Below, piece by piece: positions 33,751-48,000 of a DNA stretch of 64,000 bases (position 1 is its first letter; each line of letters starts with the position of its first letter). Below the pieces are notes generated by a model. It was not told the origin of the DNA and did no database searches. It worked only from the letters and a program-made list of their open reading frames with translations. This DNA is from Symbiodinium natans (lineage: Eukaryota; Sar; Dinophyceae; Suessiales; Symbiodiniaceae). A program made the position numbers and the translations under genes. The DNA lies in NCBI GenBank assembly GCA_905221605.1, contig CAJNDS010000025.1:448501-512500 (forward strand). Reading direction: 5' to 3'.

Positions 33751-36257
33751 ACCCTAAACCCTAAACCCTACCCCTAAACCCTAAACCCTACCCCTAAACC
33801 CTAAACCCTACCCCTAAACCCTAAACCCTAAAACCCTGAAACCCTAAACCCACATCCAGGCGCCACCACAGTGCAACCGACTTCTTGGAGCTCCAGGTGC
33901 TGTGAACGCCTAAACACCAGTTCGTTTTCAGGATGTGGGGTTTAGGGTTTAGGGTTTAGGGTTTAGGGTTTAGGGTTTAGGGTTTAGGGTTTAGGGTTTA
34001 GGGTGCAGGGTCTGTAGGGATTCATAGGGCTTTGCAAATGTTTGTAGGGTTTATGGGGCATCCTGAGCCCTGTAAACCTCATAAACCCATAAAAACCGTT
34101 AGAAACCCTTAGAAACCCTATAAGCCCTCTAAAGCCCTCTAAACCCTATAAAAACCCTATGAGCCCTATAAGCCCTGTACGAACCCCTATATACACCCTA
34201 TGTAAACCCTATAAACCACAGTTAAACCTTATAAGCCCTAAAGCCCAAGACCTGGCCCGAAAGACTTTGGACAGGCCTGGTGCCCGACGAGCCAGCAGCA
34301 CGTCCCTTTCGAGCCCAAGGACCCACAAGCCATGGAAAGCTGGCTGGTTTGTATTTGTGAATGAGGGAAAGAGGGCCCTATATATATATACATATATATC
34401 TACCCTTTAAGCGGTTATGCAGGGCCCTTACTCCCTCATTCATTACTAAGAACCAGGGGGATAGACGCGGAGTCGGCCGAGAGCTTCGGCTGGGGGGTTG
34501 CCGCCAAAGCAAAGAATCCAAAAGGCGACCATTTTAAACAGGCTTCTTTTCCGATCATCTTTAGATACAAAAACACTATATGTAAATAAAAAAAGAAAAC
34601 TTAAACATATATATATATATACATATATCTCAATTATGGTAGTGTTTGATGCTTTAGGAGGGTTGGGGGTTGTCAGGCCCTCCGCAAGAATGAACGTGGC
34701 AGAGTTCAACTCTGGCATTGGGCGTGCATGGTGTTAGGCTCAGGTGGGGCTGCATTCGGCCTCTTATGTTGAAACATTCATAAAATCCCGGTAGTTCCCC
34801 TAAACCCTAACCCCTGAACTAAACCCTAAACCCTAAACCCTAAACCCTAAACCCTAAACCCTAAACCCTAAACCCTAAACCCTAAACCCTGGGCTGGACC
34901 TTGAGCGAAGCAGGACAGCTCAGTGCCGAAGGCTTGCTTGCTGCCCGAGGCCTCCGGGGCAACTTTGCCAAAGACGCTTTCGGCCGCTCTCCAAACGTAA
35001 GATTTCAATTGTTTTAGGGCTGCTCGTGTTTGTTACTGTTGCCCTTAATATCCCCTATACATAATCCTGATAGAGCCATGACATCTCAATTTTTATAGGG
35101 CTCCCCCCCCAAACCTCCCCGAACGTTGAAACCCCGCAAGCGCTGTATTCTGGCAGCCAGGGCGCAGTGGATGACTGCCTGCTCTCCTGGGAAGCCATCG
35201 CCGAGTTCACGCTCAAAGGCTGGGGCGCCCCCCCCCCCCCGCCCCCCGGTGAGATTCCCCATCCCTTTCGGGTTTCGGGTTTCGGGTTTCGGGTTTAGGG
35301 TTTAGGGTGTTCTTGCAGTAGGGGGAATGTGATATTCGGGGAACTCTCCGACATGAACACAGGCGCATGCTGTGAGCTCTCAAATTGTGGTCCCTGTTTT
35401 ATGCGCCTTACTCATAACTACATGGTTTAGGGTCTAGGGTTTTAGGGTTTAGGGCTTAGGGCCCGTAGTATAGACTCTGCCTCGTTGACTTTAAGCTGAC
35501 AGTCCTGGTGTCCGAGCTGGGGGTTGTTGGACGATTTTGGTGGGTCTCGGCCATCTCCCAAAACAAGCAGCGTGCCAACACAAAATAACTATAGGGCCAC
35601 TATGGGGCATCCAACGTTCGGAGTTGCACAGAATGTACCAAGCCCAATATGGCCACCCTGTGAAGCCATAGGGTTTAGGGTTTAGGGTTTAGGGCTCGGT
35701 GGAAGGGTTAACGCCCTAAAGCCCAGACCCTAGGCCTTAAATCCCCAACCCAAACCCTGACCCGAAACCCAAACCCCGAACCCCAAACGCAAAACCCTAG
35801 ACCCTATACACCTGAACCCCCAAACCCCTAACCCTAAACCCCAATCCCTAAGCCACCCCGAACTGGGGAGGTGGGCGCTGGATCTTCCAACGATTCCGGG
35901 CTGACAAAGCACCGCCGCCGCAGCAAGAACAGAGTTTTCGGGTCATTTAGGGATATATAGGGTATATACGGTGAATTCTCTTGAATATGGTCCCGTATGG
36001 GGTACCAAGCAAGGGACCATTATTTTGGGAACCGACCAGATGTGTGTGTATATATACATATGTGTATACATACATACATGCATACATACGTAGGTACATA
36101 CATACATACATACGTGCAACTATATATATATATATATATATATTTATTTATATCTAGTATATTTGTATGGACGACCCCCTCCCAGGACCACACCTTGTAT
36201 CTAGGTATTCAACGAGTGTTGTTTATGCCCTGTTTGCTGCGCGTGCATGTATGCATG

Positions 36258-36312
<55 letters not shown>

Positions 36313-39300
36313 AGATGAATGTATGGCTCCTAGAACTTTATGGTTTAAGGTTTTGCTAGTGCAAGTTGAACTTGTTTTGCAGGATGTAAGTTGACCAAAA
36401 GGGTTGCGAAAAATGTGAAAACCCTACGTGCAACCTTGTTTTGGGTGATGCAACCTTATGACTATCCCTTGGGATGTTCCCCTACACTAACAGTCCGTAA
36501 GTAATAGGGACTCGATTAGGGAGTTACTATAATCCCAACGAAAGGACTGCTAGTATAAGGGGGGAACATCCCAAACTAGCCCATGAGCCCTTTACTCTCT
36601 TCCCCAAGCTTAAGCCCCCACGCGCCAGACCTTGAACCTAGCCTGAAGTCATAGCCTCAAGTCATGAGCGCTAAGCGAAAGCGCAAGAAATAGGTGCATG
36701 CCAACACGGCCGACACTGTGGCTGCTATCCTCGAACTGGCGAAGTCGCCGATCACGGCCGAGGCAGAGTGCGACGAGGGCGCAGTTCCTTGGGGCCTATT
36801 GTAAGCCTGTAACATAGGGTTTAGGGGCCTAGTATGGCTCAGTTCCTAGGTGCTTTTTCCGTCTTCTGACTTCGGGCTTGCCGGGGTTTGCAGGTTCAGG
36901 GGTTCGGGGTTTCGGCTCTTTCCAGGGTTTCCGCAGTAGGTTGCCTTTTTCGAAGGGACCACATCTCTTTGAGAGAGCGCTTCTGAAACCGCCCAGTGCA
37001 GAATCCTATAAAATCCTACATCCCTTAACCTTAACTTAAAACCCTAAACCTTAAGATCCTAAAACCTTAAAACCTGTAAGACTTAAACCAACCTTCAAAC
37101 CTTAAAACCTTAAAACCTTAAAACCTTAAAACCTTAGAACCTTAAAACCTTAAAACCTTAAAACCTTAAAACCTTAAAACCTTAAAACCTTAAAACCTTA
37201 AAACCTTAAAACCTCAGAACCTTAGAACCTTAGAACCTCAAAACCTCAAAACCTCAAAGCCTTAACGCCTTAAACCCTTAAAACCTTAGAACCTCAAAAC
37301 CTTAAAACCTCAAAACCTCAAAGCCTTATCGCCTTAAACCCTTAAAACCTTAAAACCTTAAAACCTTAAAACCTCAAAACCTCAAAACCTTATAACCTTA
37401 AAACCTTAAACCTTACGACCCTAAGAGCCCTAAACCCTAAGGCTAACCCCAAGATCCTGAATGCGCAAAAAGCTTTGGAACCCCGTACTGGGTTTAGGGT
37501 TTAGGGTTTAGGGTTTAGGGTTTAGGGTTTAGGGTTTAGGGTTTAGGGTTTAGGGTTTAGGGTTTAGGGTTTAGGGTTTAGGGTTTTACTGCATGGGTGA
37601 GTCACTTCCAAGCCTGGGGTCTACGTGCCAAGGCAGTGGTCACAGAGTCCTTGAGTCATGCGTATAAGGGTTTAGGGTTTATGGAGTGTTGATCTTAAAG
37701 AGTGTGAATCATCAGGGTTTGTAGAGTTGAGGGTTTCTCGGGTTTAAACCCTAAACCCTAAACCCTAAACCCTAAACCTTAAACCCTAAACCCTAAACCC
37801 TAAACCCTTTAAGGTTTATGGCATGTAGGGTTCAGGGTGTGAAGACTCTTTTGCTCAAGGGACTCTACCTTCAATAAGGTGGTACCCTTGGGTTTGGGGA
37901 CCCTTGTTAAGGATCCCCTAGAGGAATACAAGGGCCAGATTGGGAGTATAAGGGGAACCTTTTGGGGTGCAACCTTCGTGGTACGAGTCTTAACCCCCTT
38001 GACGTGCGAGTCACCGCGAGGACTTGGCATCGTGCATGCGCATGGCCGGAAACGACGCGGGGCACTTTGGCTCGGAGGCTGCGGAGGAGTGGTTCAGTCA
38101 AATCGGAATGACGGCTGAACACCTTAAGCCCTACGCCTAGAACCCTAAGCCCCAAACCCTAATTAAACTCAATATATTAATCAAGTGGTCTAATCATCTA
38201 ATGATATGTTGGTGGGTACTTGTGGCTCGCTCTGTGTCTGGTGCCTTGAGGCATGGGGACAGGTCTTTCATCCATCCGATGCCCCGCAAACCGAAGAACC
38301 CTTGAAAATGCGCACTCCAAAACCCCCCAAACCTCGGCTCTGCATCCCTGTACCCCCCAAAAAAAAGCCTTAGGCAAACACGTAAACACCCCAGAAGAAA
38401 GCCCTGTAAGCCCTATGAAACCCGCTTAATAACCCTGTAGACCCTATGAAAACCTACTGAAACGCTGTAAACCCCATAAAGACCTTTTCACACCATGTGA
38501 AATCTATGAACGCCCCATCAAAATCTCCTTTTTTCTCTGTCTAAAAGCCCTTGTACCACCCCCCCCCCCCTGGTTCCCCAGCCCTAAACCCTAAACCCTA
38601 AACCCTAAACCCTAAACCCTAAACCCTAAACCCTAAACCCTAAACCCTAATTTCGGAAACCCCCGTGTCCGCCCAGGTACTTCAGCGCAGCCTCTGAGGA
38701 CCTCCGAACTGGGCCACAGCTCCGGAGCCTCTGCGAGGCTTCCCGAACAGGGCACCGACCCAACCCGCATTGTAGAATTTTATGGCCTGTTTTAAGACAT
38801 ATTATACTATAAACAATCAAACAAATAAATAAGTGAATAAATATATAAGTAAGCAAGTAAATAAATATACAATATATATATGTATATATATATATTGTGT
38901 ATATGTTTATTTACATCAGGAGGAAGAAAGTTCTGTCGCACTTGCATATCTTGCGTTAGTGGATGCGGAGTACGCGGAAGTGCATTTTGTGTGGCCTGGC
39001 CGGCGGAGGAATTTCCGCGCTGTTTTAAACATATAGTACTTTTTTGTTCCGACGGAGGACTCAAAATCCTCCGCGCCCCAGAGACACATCTTGTGCAGGA
39101 GTCTATGGGGGTGGGGGGTTTGCACGTGCATGGTGGCATAAGTCCCCGATGCGACGAACTTTCGTCCTGGCGCAGTATTTAGTTATAGGTATTTGCTCTT
39201 TTATGAGTAACGAGGGTTGGGTTTAAGGTTTTCCTCGTTTGTGGGTTGACAAGGTTGTGTATACAATTGTACTCTTCTTGGGTGTTTGTTTGTGGGGTGG

Positions 39301-42300
39301 GGGAGGGGGGTGGTACCCGGCACTGGCTCATGCGCGATGATTATTGAACCCTAAAAACCCTGAACCCTAAACCCTATAAACCCTAAACCCTAAACCCTAA
39401 GCCTAAGCCCTATAAACCCTAAACCCTAGGGCGGTTGCTCTTTTTGCAACCAGGCGCATCGCCTAGCCAAGGCGGTCCTGCCCCTTGGCCTTTTTGATTT
39501 CGCAAAGCCGGCAAGGGTTTAGGGTTTAGGGTTTAGGGTTTAGGGTTTAGGATTTAGGGTTTAGGGTTTAGGGTTTTTAGGGTTTTTAGGGTTTTTAGGG
39601 TTTTTAGGGGTTTTAGGGCTTTTAGGGTTTTTAGGGTTTTTAGGGTTTTTAGGGTTTTTAGGGTTTTTAGGGTTTTTAGGGTTTTTAGGGTTTCTAGGGT
39701 TTTTAGGGTTTTTAGGGTTTTTAGGGTTTTTAGGGGGTTTAGGGTTTAGGGTTTAGGGTTTAGGGTTTAGGGTTTAGGGTTTAGGGTTTAGGGTTTAGGG
39801 TTTAGGGTTTAGGGTTTAGGGTTTAGGGTTTAGGGTTTAGGGTTTAGTGAACCCTTTTCCCTAAACATCCTACCCTGGACATCTTCAGAGAAACCTCGAG
39901 CCTTACACCCACCAGGAGTTGACGATACCGAGCTCCCAGGGCTGCGTTGCAGTTGAAGTTTGTCAAACTCTCTGCGAACATGGGGGGTTTCCTAGATTCG
40001 GGGGTACCTTATTGGGGTCCTTGTTATCAGGGATCCTGCCATCTGGGGATCTGCGAAAGTCAGGGTGTTTGAGCCCAGTCAGGACCTCCTAGTCAGTTCC
40101 GAAACCCCAGACTCCACACCCTGGACCCTAAACTCTACACCCAAACCCTAAACATTACACCCTAAACCCTGAGCCCTGAGCCCTGAACCCCCTCAACCCT
40201 AAGCTCTGCATCTTGAAGCCTAAACCTAGGGTCTAGGGTTTAGGGTTTAGGGTTTAGGGTTTAGGGTTTAGGGTTTAGGGTTTAGGGTTTAGGACCCTAT
40301 GCCAGGCACCAGGCCTTCAGTGGCCCCTCCGTCCTGGACGTGGGCGCTGGGCGCCTGGCCGACGTGCAGCTCGCGCTCGTGTGTGGGGCGGCCGAGTTTC
40401 CGGGGTCGCTTCGGTTTAGGATTTCGGGTTTCGGGTTTAGGGTTTAAAGGTTTAGGGTTTAAAGGTTTAGGGTTTAGGGTTCCAAGTATGGAATCAGGAG
40501 ATTCGCCCCGTGAAGGCTTCTATGGGGTAAAGGTACCTGTAATTCCTGAGTTCTCTACTAAGAACTAGCAGGTTATGCAGGTTCAGGGAGACCATAGGCT
40601 TCTGTTTCCCTAAACCCCATGGACCTTCTTTGCTTCTCGATTCGCTTGAACCTGATCGTCTTTGATTCAAAGAGGTATCCGTCTGTAAATGTCTTGTTGA
40701 TACGTCTTTCTGACTATCACATTCTTGTTTATTGCTCACAAGGTACATGTACCTAAGCCGGGGTAAAACTGCCTTTCATGGCTACAAGTTTGAGTTCTGC
40801 AATGGGGACCCCGGCGAAGAAAAGACTCATCAAGGCTCTTGATAGGAGCACCCGATCCTTTAAGAACACCAAATGCTAAAATCACCTCCAAGCCTCAAAG
40901 CCCCAGGTGACTGTTCTATGTTCCTCAACCTCAACCGATGGTATCTACACCCAATTGCTGTGGGCATGTAGGCTGCAACAAAACCTTACATCCCCCACAG
41001 CACCCAACGCACTAAAACCCCCTGGTTCTTAGTAGGGAATGAGTCGGACTGAGGGAATTAGGGCCCCATATATACCCTTTAAGAGATTCTATAGGGTACC
41101 TCGTTCCCTCATTCCCTACTAAGAACCAGCACACTAAAATCCCGTAGAGGAGCCCGAATGAATTTCACAATCCTCCCTGAACCCCTGAATACCTGGGAGG
41201 TGCCCAAGTGCAGGAGCTGCTCTTGGGGGTGTGTCCGTGCACACTTGGGGAGGGCTTCGCTTGCTACTAGGGGCTCTGGGGGTTTTAGGGCTTCGGGTTT
41301 AGGGTTTAGGGTTGAGCACACAGACGAAGCTTGAGAATAAGGGTCTGTTTGCCGATGAAGGTTGATTAAGGCTGATGACTCTGGTCCTCTTCTACCTCAC
41401 AAACTTAGCGTGGCGAAATACTGACTGCCCACCCGACCTGCCCAAAAAAAACCCACTGTATCATCTACTTACATAAGCCTAAAAAGTTGAGGGACGTGCA
41501 CCTGTCGCCCGAAAGGCCCTGCAGCCTAAAAAGGCCAAACAAGCACCTGGAGTTCATGAGTACCTTGGCCCCAAAAAGCGCGCAGGAGCTCGTGGCCGTG
41601 GACCGGGATCCCCAGGCCATGGGTTGGGATTCGAGGAGAGAATGGCGGTTCGAGACTTCCTGGGTTCCCTTGAACCCTAAGCCCAAACTCTAAGCCGACT
41701 AAACCCGAAACCGACCAAGGCTCTGAACCTGGGGCTTAGAGAGGACCTGGAAGAGTTCGTGGAGGAGATATTGGGTTTCGGGACTCGGGAGTCGGTGCTG
41801 GTTTTTGGGAAGAGGCTTTGGGTTCTGAGGCCGGAATTTGGAAGAATCAGGGGGTTTGAGTGAGTTTCGAGGTTCCGGGAGGAGGAATGGGTTTGGGGTT
41901 GTCTAAACAACCTGCGCAATCGCCCCTAAACCCAAAATTCGACTGAACCCTCCTCTCCCCTAAACCCTAAACCCTAAACGGCCCTAAACCCTAGACCTTA
42001 ACCCCAAAACAGCAAAGCCTAAACAGCAAACAGCACATTCTCCATCCTTGGGCTTGCCGCCAGGCGCTGTGCCACGGCGTTGCCAGGCCCTGGGCTCAAA
42101 GGGTTTTCGGGTTTGGGGTCTAGGTTGTTCATGAAGAGGTCGAGACAGTTGTTTCGCTACATCAGGCTCCTGTTTTGATTGCTTTTCTGGGAGGGGTCTC
42201 GTTGTCGTTTTGCAGACCCCAAATTCTAGTTTAGACAAGTATCCATGCATTGCGCTGCTGGTGACCGCTGTTATTAGGGGGCAGATACCGTAAACCCGCG

Positions 42301-45027
42301 GTTGCCCAGCCCCGATGTATTCACTGTTAGCCCTTGGTGTTTGGATCATGGTGGTTTTGCTTATTGATTTAGTTATTTCAATCTACGGGCATTGTACTTG
42401 AGCATACTATGCTCTTTCGTTTTATATCGTACTACACGATGCAACATGTTACTACACGACGCAGCATGTCTTCATGTGGCTTTTTATGATCTATGTTCAG
42501 TATGTGTGAAGGTCCAACCTCCACTTGAGAGCAGCCCAGGGCCCCGAAAGCGGGGCTTGGGGTTTGGGTTTGGGGTGTAGGGGTTATAGGGTTTAGGGCT
42601 TCCGGGTTTAGGGTTTAGGGCTTAGGGTTTAGGGTTACAGGCTTCCGGAGTTTAGGGCGTTGGGCTTTCCGGGTTTTTCCAGAAACTCCAACCCATGGCA
42701 GGCTGGAGGAGTGGGCGGAGAGGGAAAAGTGGACATCCAGGAGACTGCACCTTGGCGCCGCCCAAAGATTCCCCTAAACCCCGAAAGCCCAAAACTCCCG
42801 AAACCCTAGCCCTAAACCCTAACCCTAAACCCTAAAACGTAAACCCTAAACCCTAAGCCCTAAGCCCTAAACCCTAAATTCCTAAATTCCAAACCCCTAA
42901 ACCCTAACCCCTAAACCACCCTAAACGGCCCTCCACCGGCGGGCTTCTTCGGTTCGGCTCCAAGTGATGGTCCCTCTTCGGGGGCTTGGCGGGAGTGGCT
43001 AAACCTAAACCCTAAGCCCTAAACCCTAAACAATAAACCCCAAACCCTAAACTCCTAAACCCTAAATCCTAAACCCTAAACCCTAATCCTAAACCCTAAG
43101 CCCCAACTCGAAAACCCTAAATTCTAATCCCTAACTCTAAACCCTAATTTTGAAACCCTAAACCCTAACACCCGGACCAAAGTTTATGAAACCTTACCAT
43201 ATGTACATGTGCATGTGGTCCGTGGTCCCCGTTTGGGTACCCGCCACATGTGCGGCCGCCTTACGAGAGATATCCCCGAAAGGGGCCCTTTTTAGAGAAG
43301 CGACCATGTGTATGGATCTAAGGTCCTAACCCTCAACCTTCAAACCTACGCGCTAAACCCTATACCCTGGACCCTAAACCCTAAACGCCCTAAACCCTAA
43401 ACGCCCTAAACCCTAAACGCCCCAAACCCTAAACGCCGCAAACCCTAGACCCTAAACCCTAAACCCTAAACCCTAAACCCTAAACCCTAAACCCTAAACC
43501 CTAAACCCCAAACCCCAAACCCCAAACCCCAAACCCTAAACCCTAAACCCTAAACCCTAAACCCTAAACCCTAAACCCTAAACCCTAAACCCTAAACCCT
43601 AAACCCTAAACCCTAAACCCTAAACCCCAACCCCTCTGAGCCCCTAAACCCTACTGCCCGGCAAGGCGCCTGCGGCCCTCTGGCGGCCAAAGGTTGCCGC
43701 AGCCGCACTCGGAGCCGCGTGCCTGGTTGGGGTTTAGGGTTTAGGGTTTGGGGTTTAGGGTTTAGGGTTTAGGGTTTAGGGTTTGGGGTTTGGGGTTTGG
43801 GGTTTGGGGTTTAGGGTTTAGGGTTTAGGGTTAAGGTTTGGGGGTTAGGGTGTAGGGTTGTGGACGTAGGGTTCAGGGAATTCAGGTTTAGGGGCCCGTT
43901 CTGTTTCCCAGCACCCGCCTACAACTTATGGGTGGCTGGTAGGGAATGATGGCCACTACATGAGTACCTGATAAGCAACAGCACGACAAGTGACGACGAT
44001 CCACAAAGCACCCTAAACTCAAACCCCTGAACTCCTACTCCCCCACACCTCGAAACCCCAAAAAACCCTAAACGCGAAACCCTAAACGCTAAACCCTAAA
44101 CCCTAAAACCCTAAACCCTAAACCCTAAACCCTAAACCCTAAACCCTAAACCCTAAACCCTAAACCCTAAACCCTAAACCCCACAAGCCCCTAAACCTGA
44201 AACCTAAAACCAAAACTGAGGCTCCTGGTCAGCCCCATGGTGGCGGACCTTCGACGGGAGGATGCCCTGAACGTCCTGGGAGGCCCTGGGAGGGATCCCA
44301 AGGGTTCAGAAGGGGGTTGAAAGGGCTCAAGGGTTCAAGGGTTCAAGGATTAGTGGGTTTCGGGTTTAGGGTTTAGGGTTTAGGGTTTAGGGTTCAGGGT
44401 TTAGGGTTTAGGGTTTAGGGGCGGCATCAAGCAAAACAGAATGAAGAGGCTCTTGCCCTAACCGCCGGAACTCTCCGCAGGCCGCCAGTTCAACACCATC
44501 TGCTGCCACTTTGCGATCCACTACTTGTGGGACTCCGAGGAGGACCCAGGGAAAGGGGGGGGGGGTGCCGAAACCTTGGGGAGGAAGGGCGAACTGAGCA
44601 AGTAAGAATGGGGATCATCTATCCCATAAATTCGTCCATACTGCTATCTTCTTTACGAAGGTCCCCAAACCTAAGTCCTGAGCCCTAAGCCCTAAGCCCC
44701 AAAACACCCTGAACCCTAAACCGAAACCGAAGCCGTAAACCATACTCCTACATGCGCGATGATAAGGTACGGGGACCCCAAACCCTCTTGCGAGAATGCT
44801 CGTCGACCTCACATGGCCCCCACTCCCCGCCACCTAAGTTTCCCCGAAGCCCCCGTGCACCCGCGGCTTCTGGGGTTCCCTGCACCGCACTTTCCCTAAA
44901 CCCTGAACCCTAAACCCTAAACCCTAAACCCTAGGTGGCAAGCTCGAAGCTTGTTGAAGTTTCGGGCTTCCGGGTTTCGGGTTGAGGGCTGAACCCCGCG
45001 GAAAATACCAAGGGATACCCCGGCCCT

Positions 45028-45060
<33 letters not shown>

Positions 45061-48000
45061 AAACAAAAAAAAAGATGCGGCCTGCGTACCCTTCTGATAA
45101 TGCACCGTTGTGGAAGGAGCACTAAATCTTACATGGGCTGCCTTTCAAACTTGGCACCAAACTTTGGGCGAGTTGCTTCTCGACATGGGCTACTCCACGC
45201 AGAAATGGTAAGGAATGTAAGGCAAACTTACCCCAAGCTGCAATGTGGGGGTTTCCAAAATTAGGGGGTACCTTCTTTTTGGCTAGAATATCGGGGCCCC
45301 TTAGTGTCGCAAATCCCCCATGTGGGCCGCGGGCTTTTCATGTAAACACCCACCTCCATCCCTAAACCCTAAACCCTAAACCCTGAACGCTAAACCCTAA
45401 CCCCTAAACCCTAAACCCTTATAAACCCTAAACCCGAAACCCTAAACCCTATAAACCCGAAACCCGAAACCCGAAACCCGAAACCCGAAACCCGAAACCC
45501 TAAACCCTAAACCCTAAACCCTAAACCCTAAACCCTAAACCCTAAACCCTAAACCCTATCATTCCATGGTCTCCCCTCCCCACAGGCCACTGCGCAGGTG
45601 CTGCGGCAGCTTAGCCGTCATCTGCTCCCCTGTGGCCTACTTGTAGTCGCTCGGCCTTATGAACCCGTCGGTCGTTCTCCACATTACTAGTCGGTTCCCT
45701 TTTGGGGGTCCCTATAAAGTACGGGCACCTTATACGATCGACCCCCCAAAAAAGGGCACCCAATTCAGAGAGCTGCCCAGGTACATGCAGCCACGAACCC
45801 TACATTTGGGATTTTTCAGTGTACCTAAACTCCATCAGAATAACAGCGGGTCATAGCTCCCAAGAAATTGAGAACAGTAATTTGTATATGTACATGAGTG
45901 CATATGTAGAGATGTGTTTATGTTTGCTCAGTACGTTCTTATGAGTGGATACCTGTCTATCTATCTACCTATCTATCTGTGCATACAGTTCTTTTCATAT
46001 GCGTATAGACACATATACACATCTACATATTTACATCAATACATACATACATACATACATACATAAATACATATATACACATATATGCACAGATACATAT
46101 GTTCCTCATGGGAACCCATCCTAAATCAGCTCTGCATCCTTCTGCGTGCTCCCCATGCTTTTGTCGTTGCGACTCCGGCTAGGGTTTAGGGTTTCGGGTT
46201 TAGGGTTTAGAGTTTCGGGTATTGTTACCGCTCCAAAGCATGTCCACTACGGTTACTATTTGTAGTGGTGTTCTGGTTTCAGTTGTTGTTATGTTTGTTA
46301 CTCTTGCTGTATCTGGTAACTAGTACATTCATATGAAGATATTGACGGCTTCATCATCACCGTTCTCCTCTGTTACTCGTAGGAAGCACTTTCACATTTA
46401 GTCAGTCTGCTAAGGATTTTCCTCCCAACCGTCTTGAGCACCTAGCACTCACCTATCATCCAGGGCCCACATGCTTGGAAACCCTTGGAAGGCTTGATAG
46501 GGTCAGTGAGTAGGGTTGTGGGGGAGAACCATAGGGGTTCTAGGGGAGAACCAGTCCAAGAGGCTTCCAAGTGAACCCCAAACCCTAAACCCTAAAACCC
46601 TAAACCCTAAACCCTGAACCCTAAACCCTAAACCCTAAATCCTAAGCCCTAAACCCTAAACCCTAAACCCTAGGAAGCCACGCAGCCAGGTGACGTACAT
46701 GGACAGCGAGATGCTGGAGCGGACTGAGGATGGAAGGCATCGCTTGGGCCTCCTTTTTGTCGCCATGTCAACTGTTGGGTTCAGGGTTTATTAGGGCTTA
46801 TTAGGGCTGATTAGGGTTAACTCGGGTTTATTAGGGTTTATCAGGGTTTATGAGGGCTGATTACGGTTTATTGGGGTTCTGTGTTAGGGTTTAAGGAGCA
46901 TGCCGATGCTCGGCAGGCACAAGGCCACAGGGCAACAGTTCCGTGCCTCACCGTAGTGGCTCGCGATCCGGCCGAAACGAGGACGTGCTCAGCAAAACAT
47001 GTCAACGGAACATCCTCGGAGAAATCGAGCGAGCCCCTGGGACCTAACCTGGGCTCCCATTGAGCGACCAGGGCCCAGCACGGGCGGGACATTCTAAACC
47101 CTAAACCCTAAACCCTAAACCCTAAACCCTAAACCCTAAACCGTAAACCCGAAACCCTAAACCCTAAACCCTAAACCTGTATTGAGCAGGGTGTGTGCTT
47201 TCCGTGCAGGCTCAGGGCCATGGCCCTCCAGGAGGGTCCCAACGGGACCGTGACCTTCTCCGTGGTGCCGGGGGAGAACGACACGGCGGAGGTCTTCGTG
47301 GGCACCATCGGCAGGACTTCGGGTTTGTTCAACTTTGCCTGGAATTGGGGGGGGCATTTTGTGGGTTTTGGGGCGGGCTTGGGTGGGCTTTAGGGAAAAC
47401 CTGACAGCAGCACATGGCCACATTTCGAGGGATGGCCGAGCCGTCATTCTGGTGGTTTCGGCAGTCCACACATCTTCGGCGGTCGGCTGTTGGAGCCCAA
47501 ACTGAGTCCAAGTGAGTCATTGCTTATAATTACCACAAATTGCTTAAGAGGCCCCAAAGAAAGTATTTTTTCTTCGATCATCCCCACCTTCAGCCATAGG
47601 TTTCTTAGACCCCCCCCCCGCCCGAACCCCCCCCCCAGAACAGAGATAGCTTTCGAGCTATTTTGAGCCCGGCAGTGTTTAGTGCACGCAGAAGCTTCCC
47701 GAGGCAAAAAAGGCCAAATGAACATCAACTTGTGTCTTCGTGCTTCTTTATGTCTCGTTTTGTTTCGAATTGCTTCGAAATGTACCGACACGCCTCTACT
47801 CAAAATCGCTCGATTTGCTTCTCTGCTATTTGCACTTGCCAAGGCTTCTTGAACCTTGCGCGGGCAGAAGCAAATTGCAATTGGGGTTGGGCACTCCAGG
47901 AAGTCTCTGGGGTTGGGCACTCCCGGGAGTTTCTTGGGCACTCCTCTGAGGTTGGGCACTCCAGGGAGACCTGGGTTGGGCACTCCAGGGAGACTCTGGG

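Noticed and set aside
36061-36315. Tyr/Met/Ile-rich open frames as membrane peptides
   Set aside because: They translate TA/CATA microsatellites.
43666-43731. A GC-rich island (APAALWRPKVAAAALGAACL) as a capping-enzyme exon
   Set aside because: The exons on either side join in phase without it, and its own phases do not fit. It could still belong to an alternative transcript.
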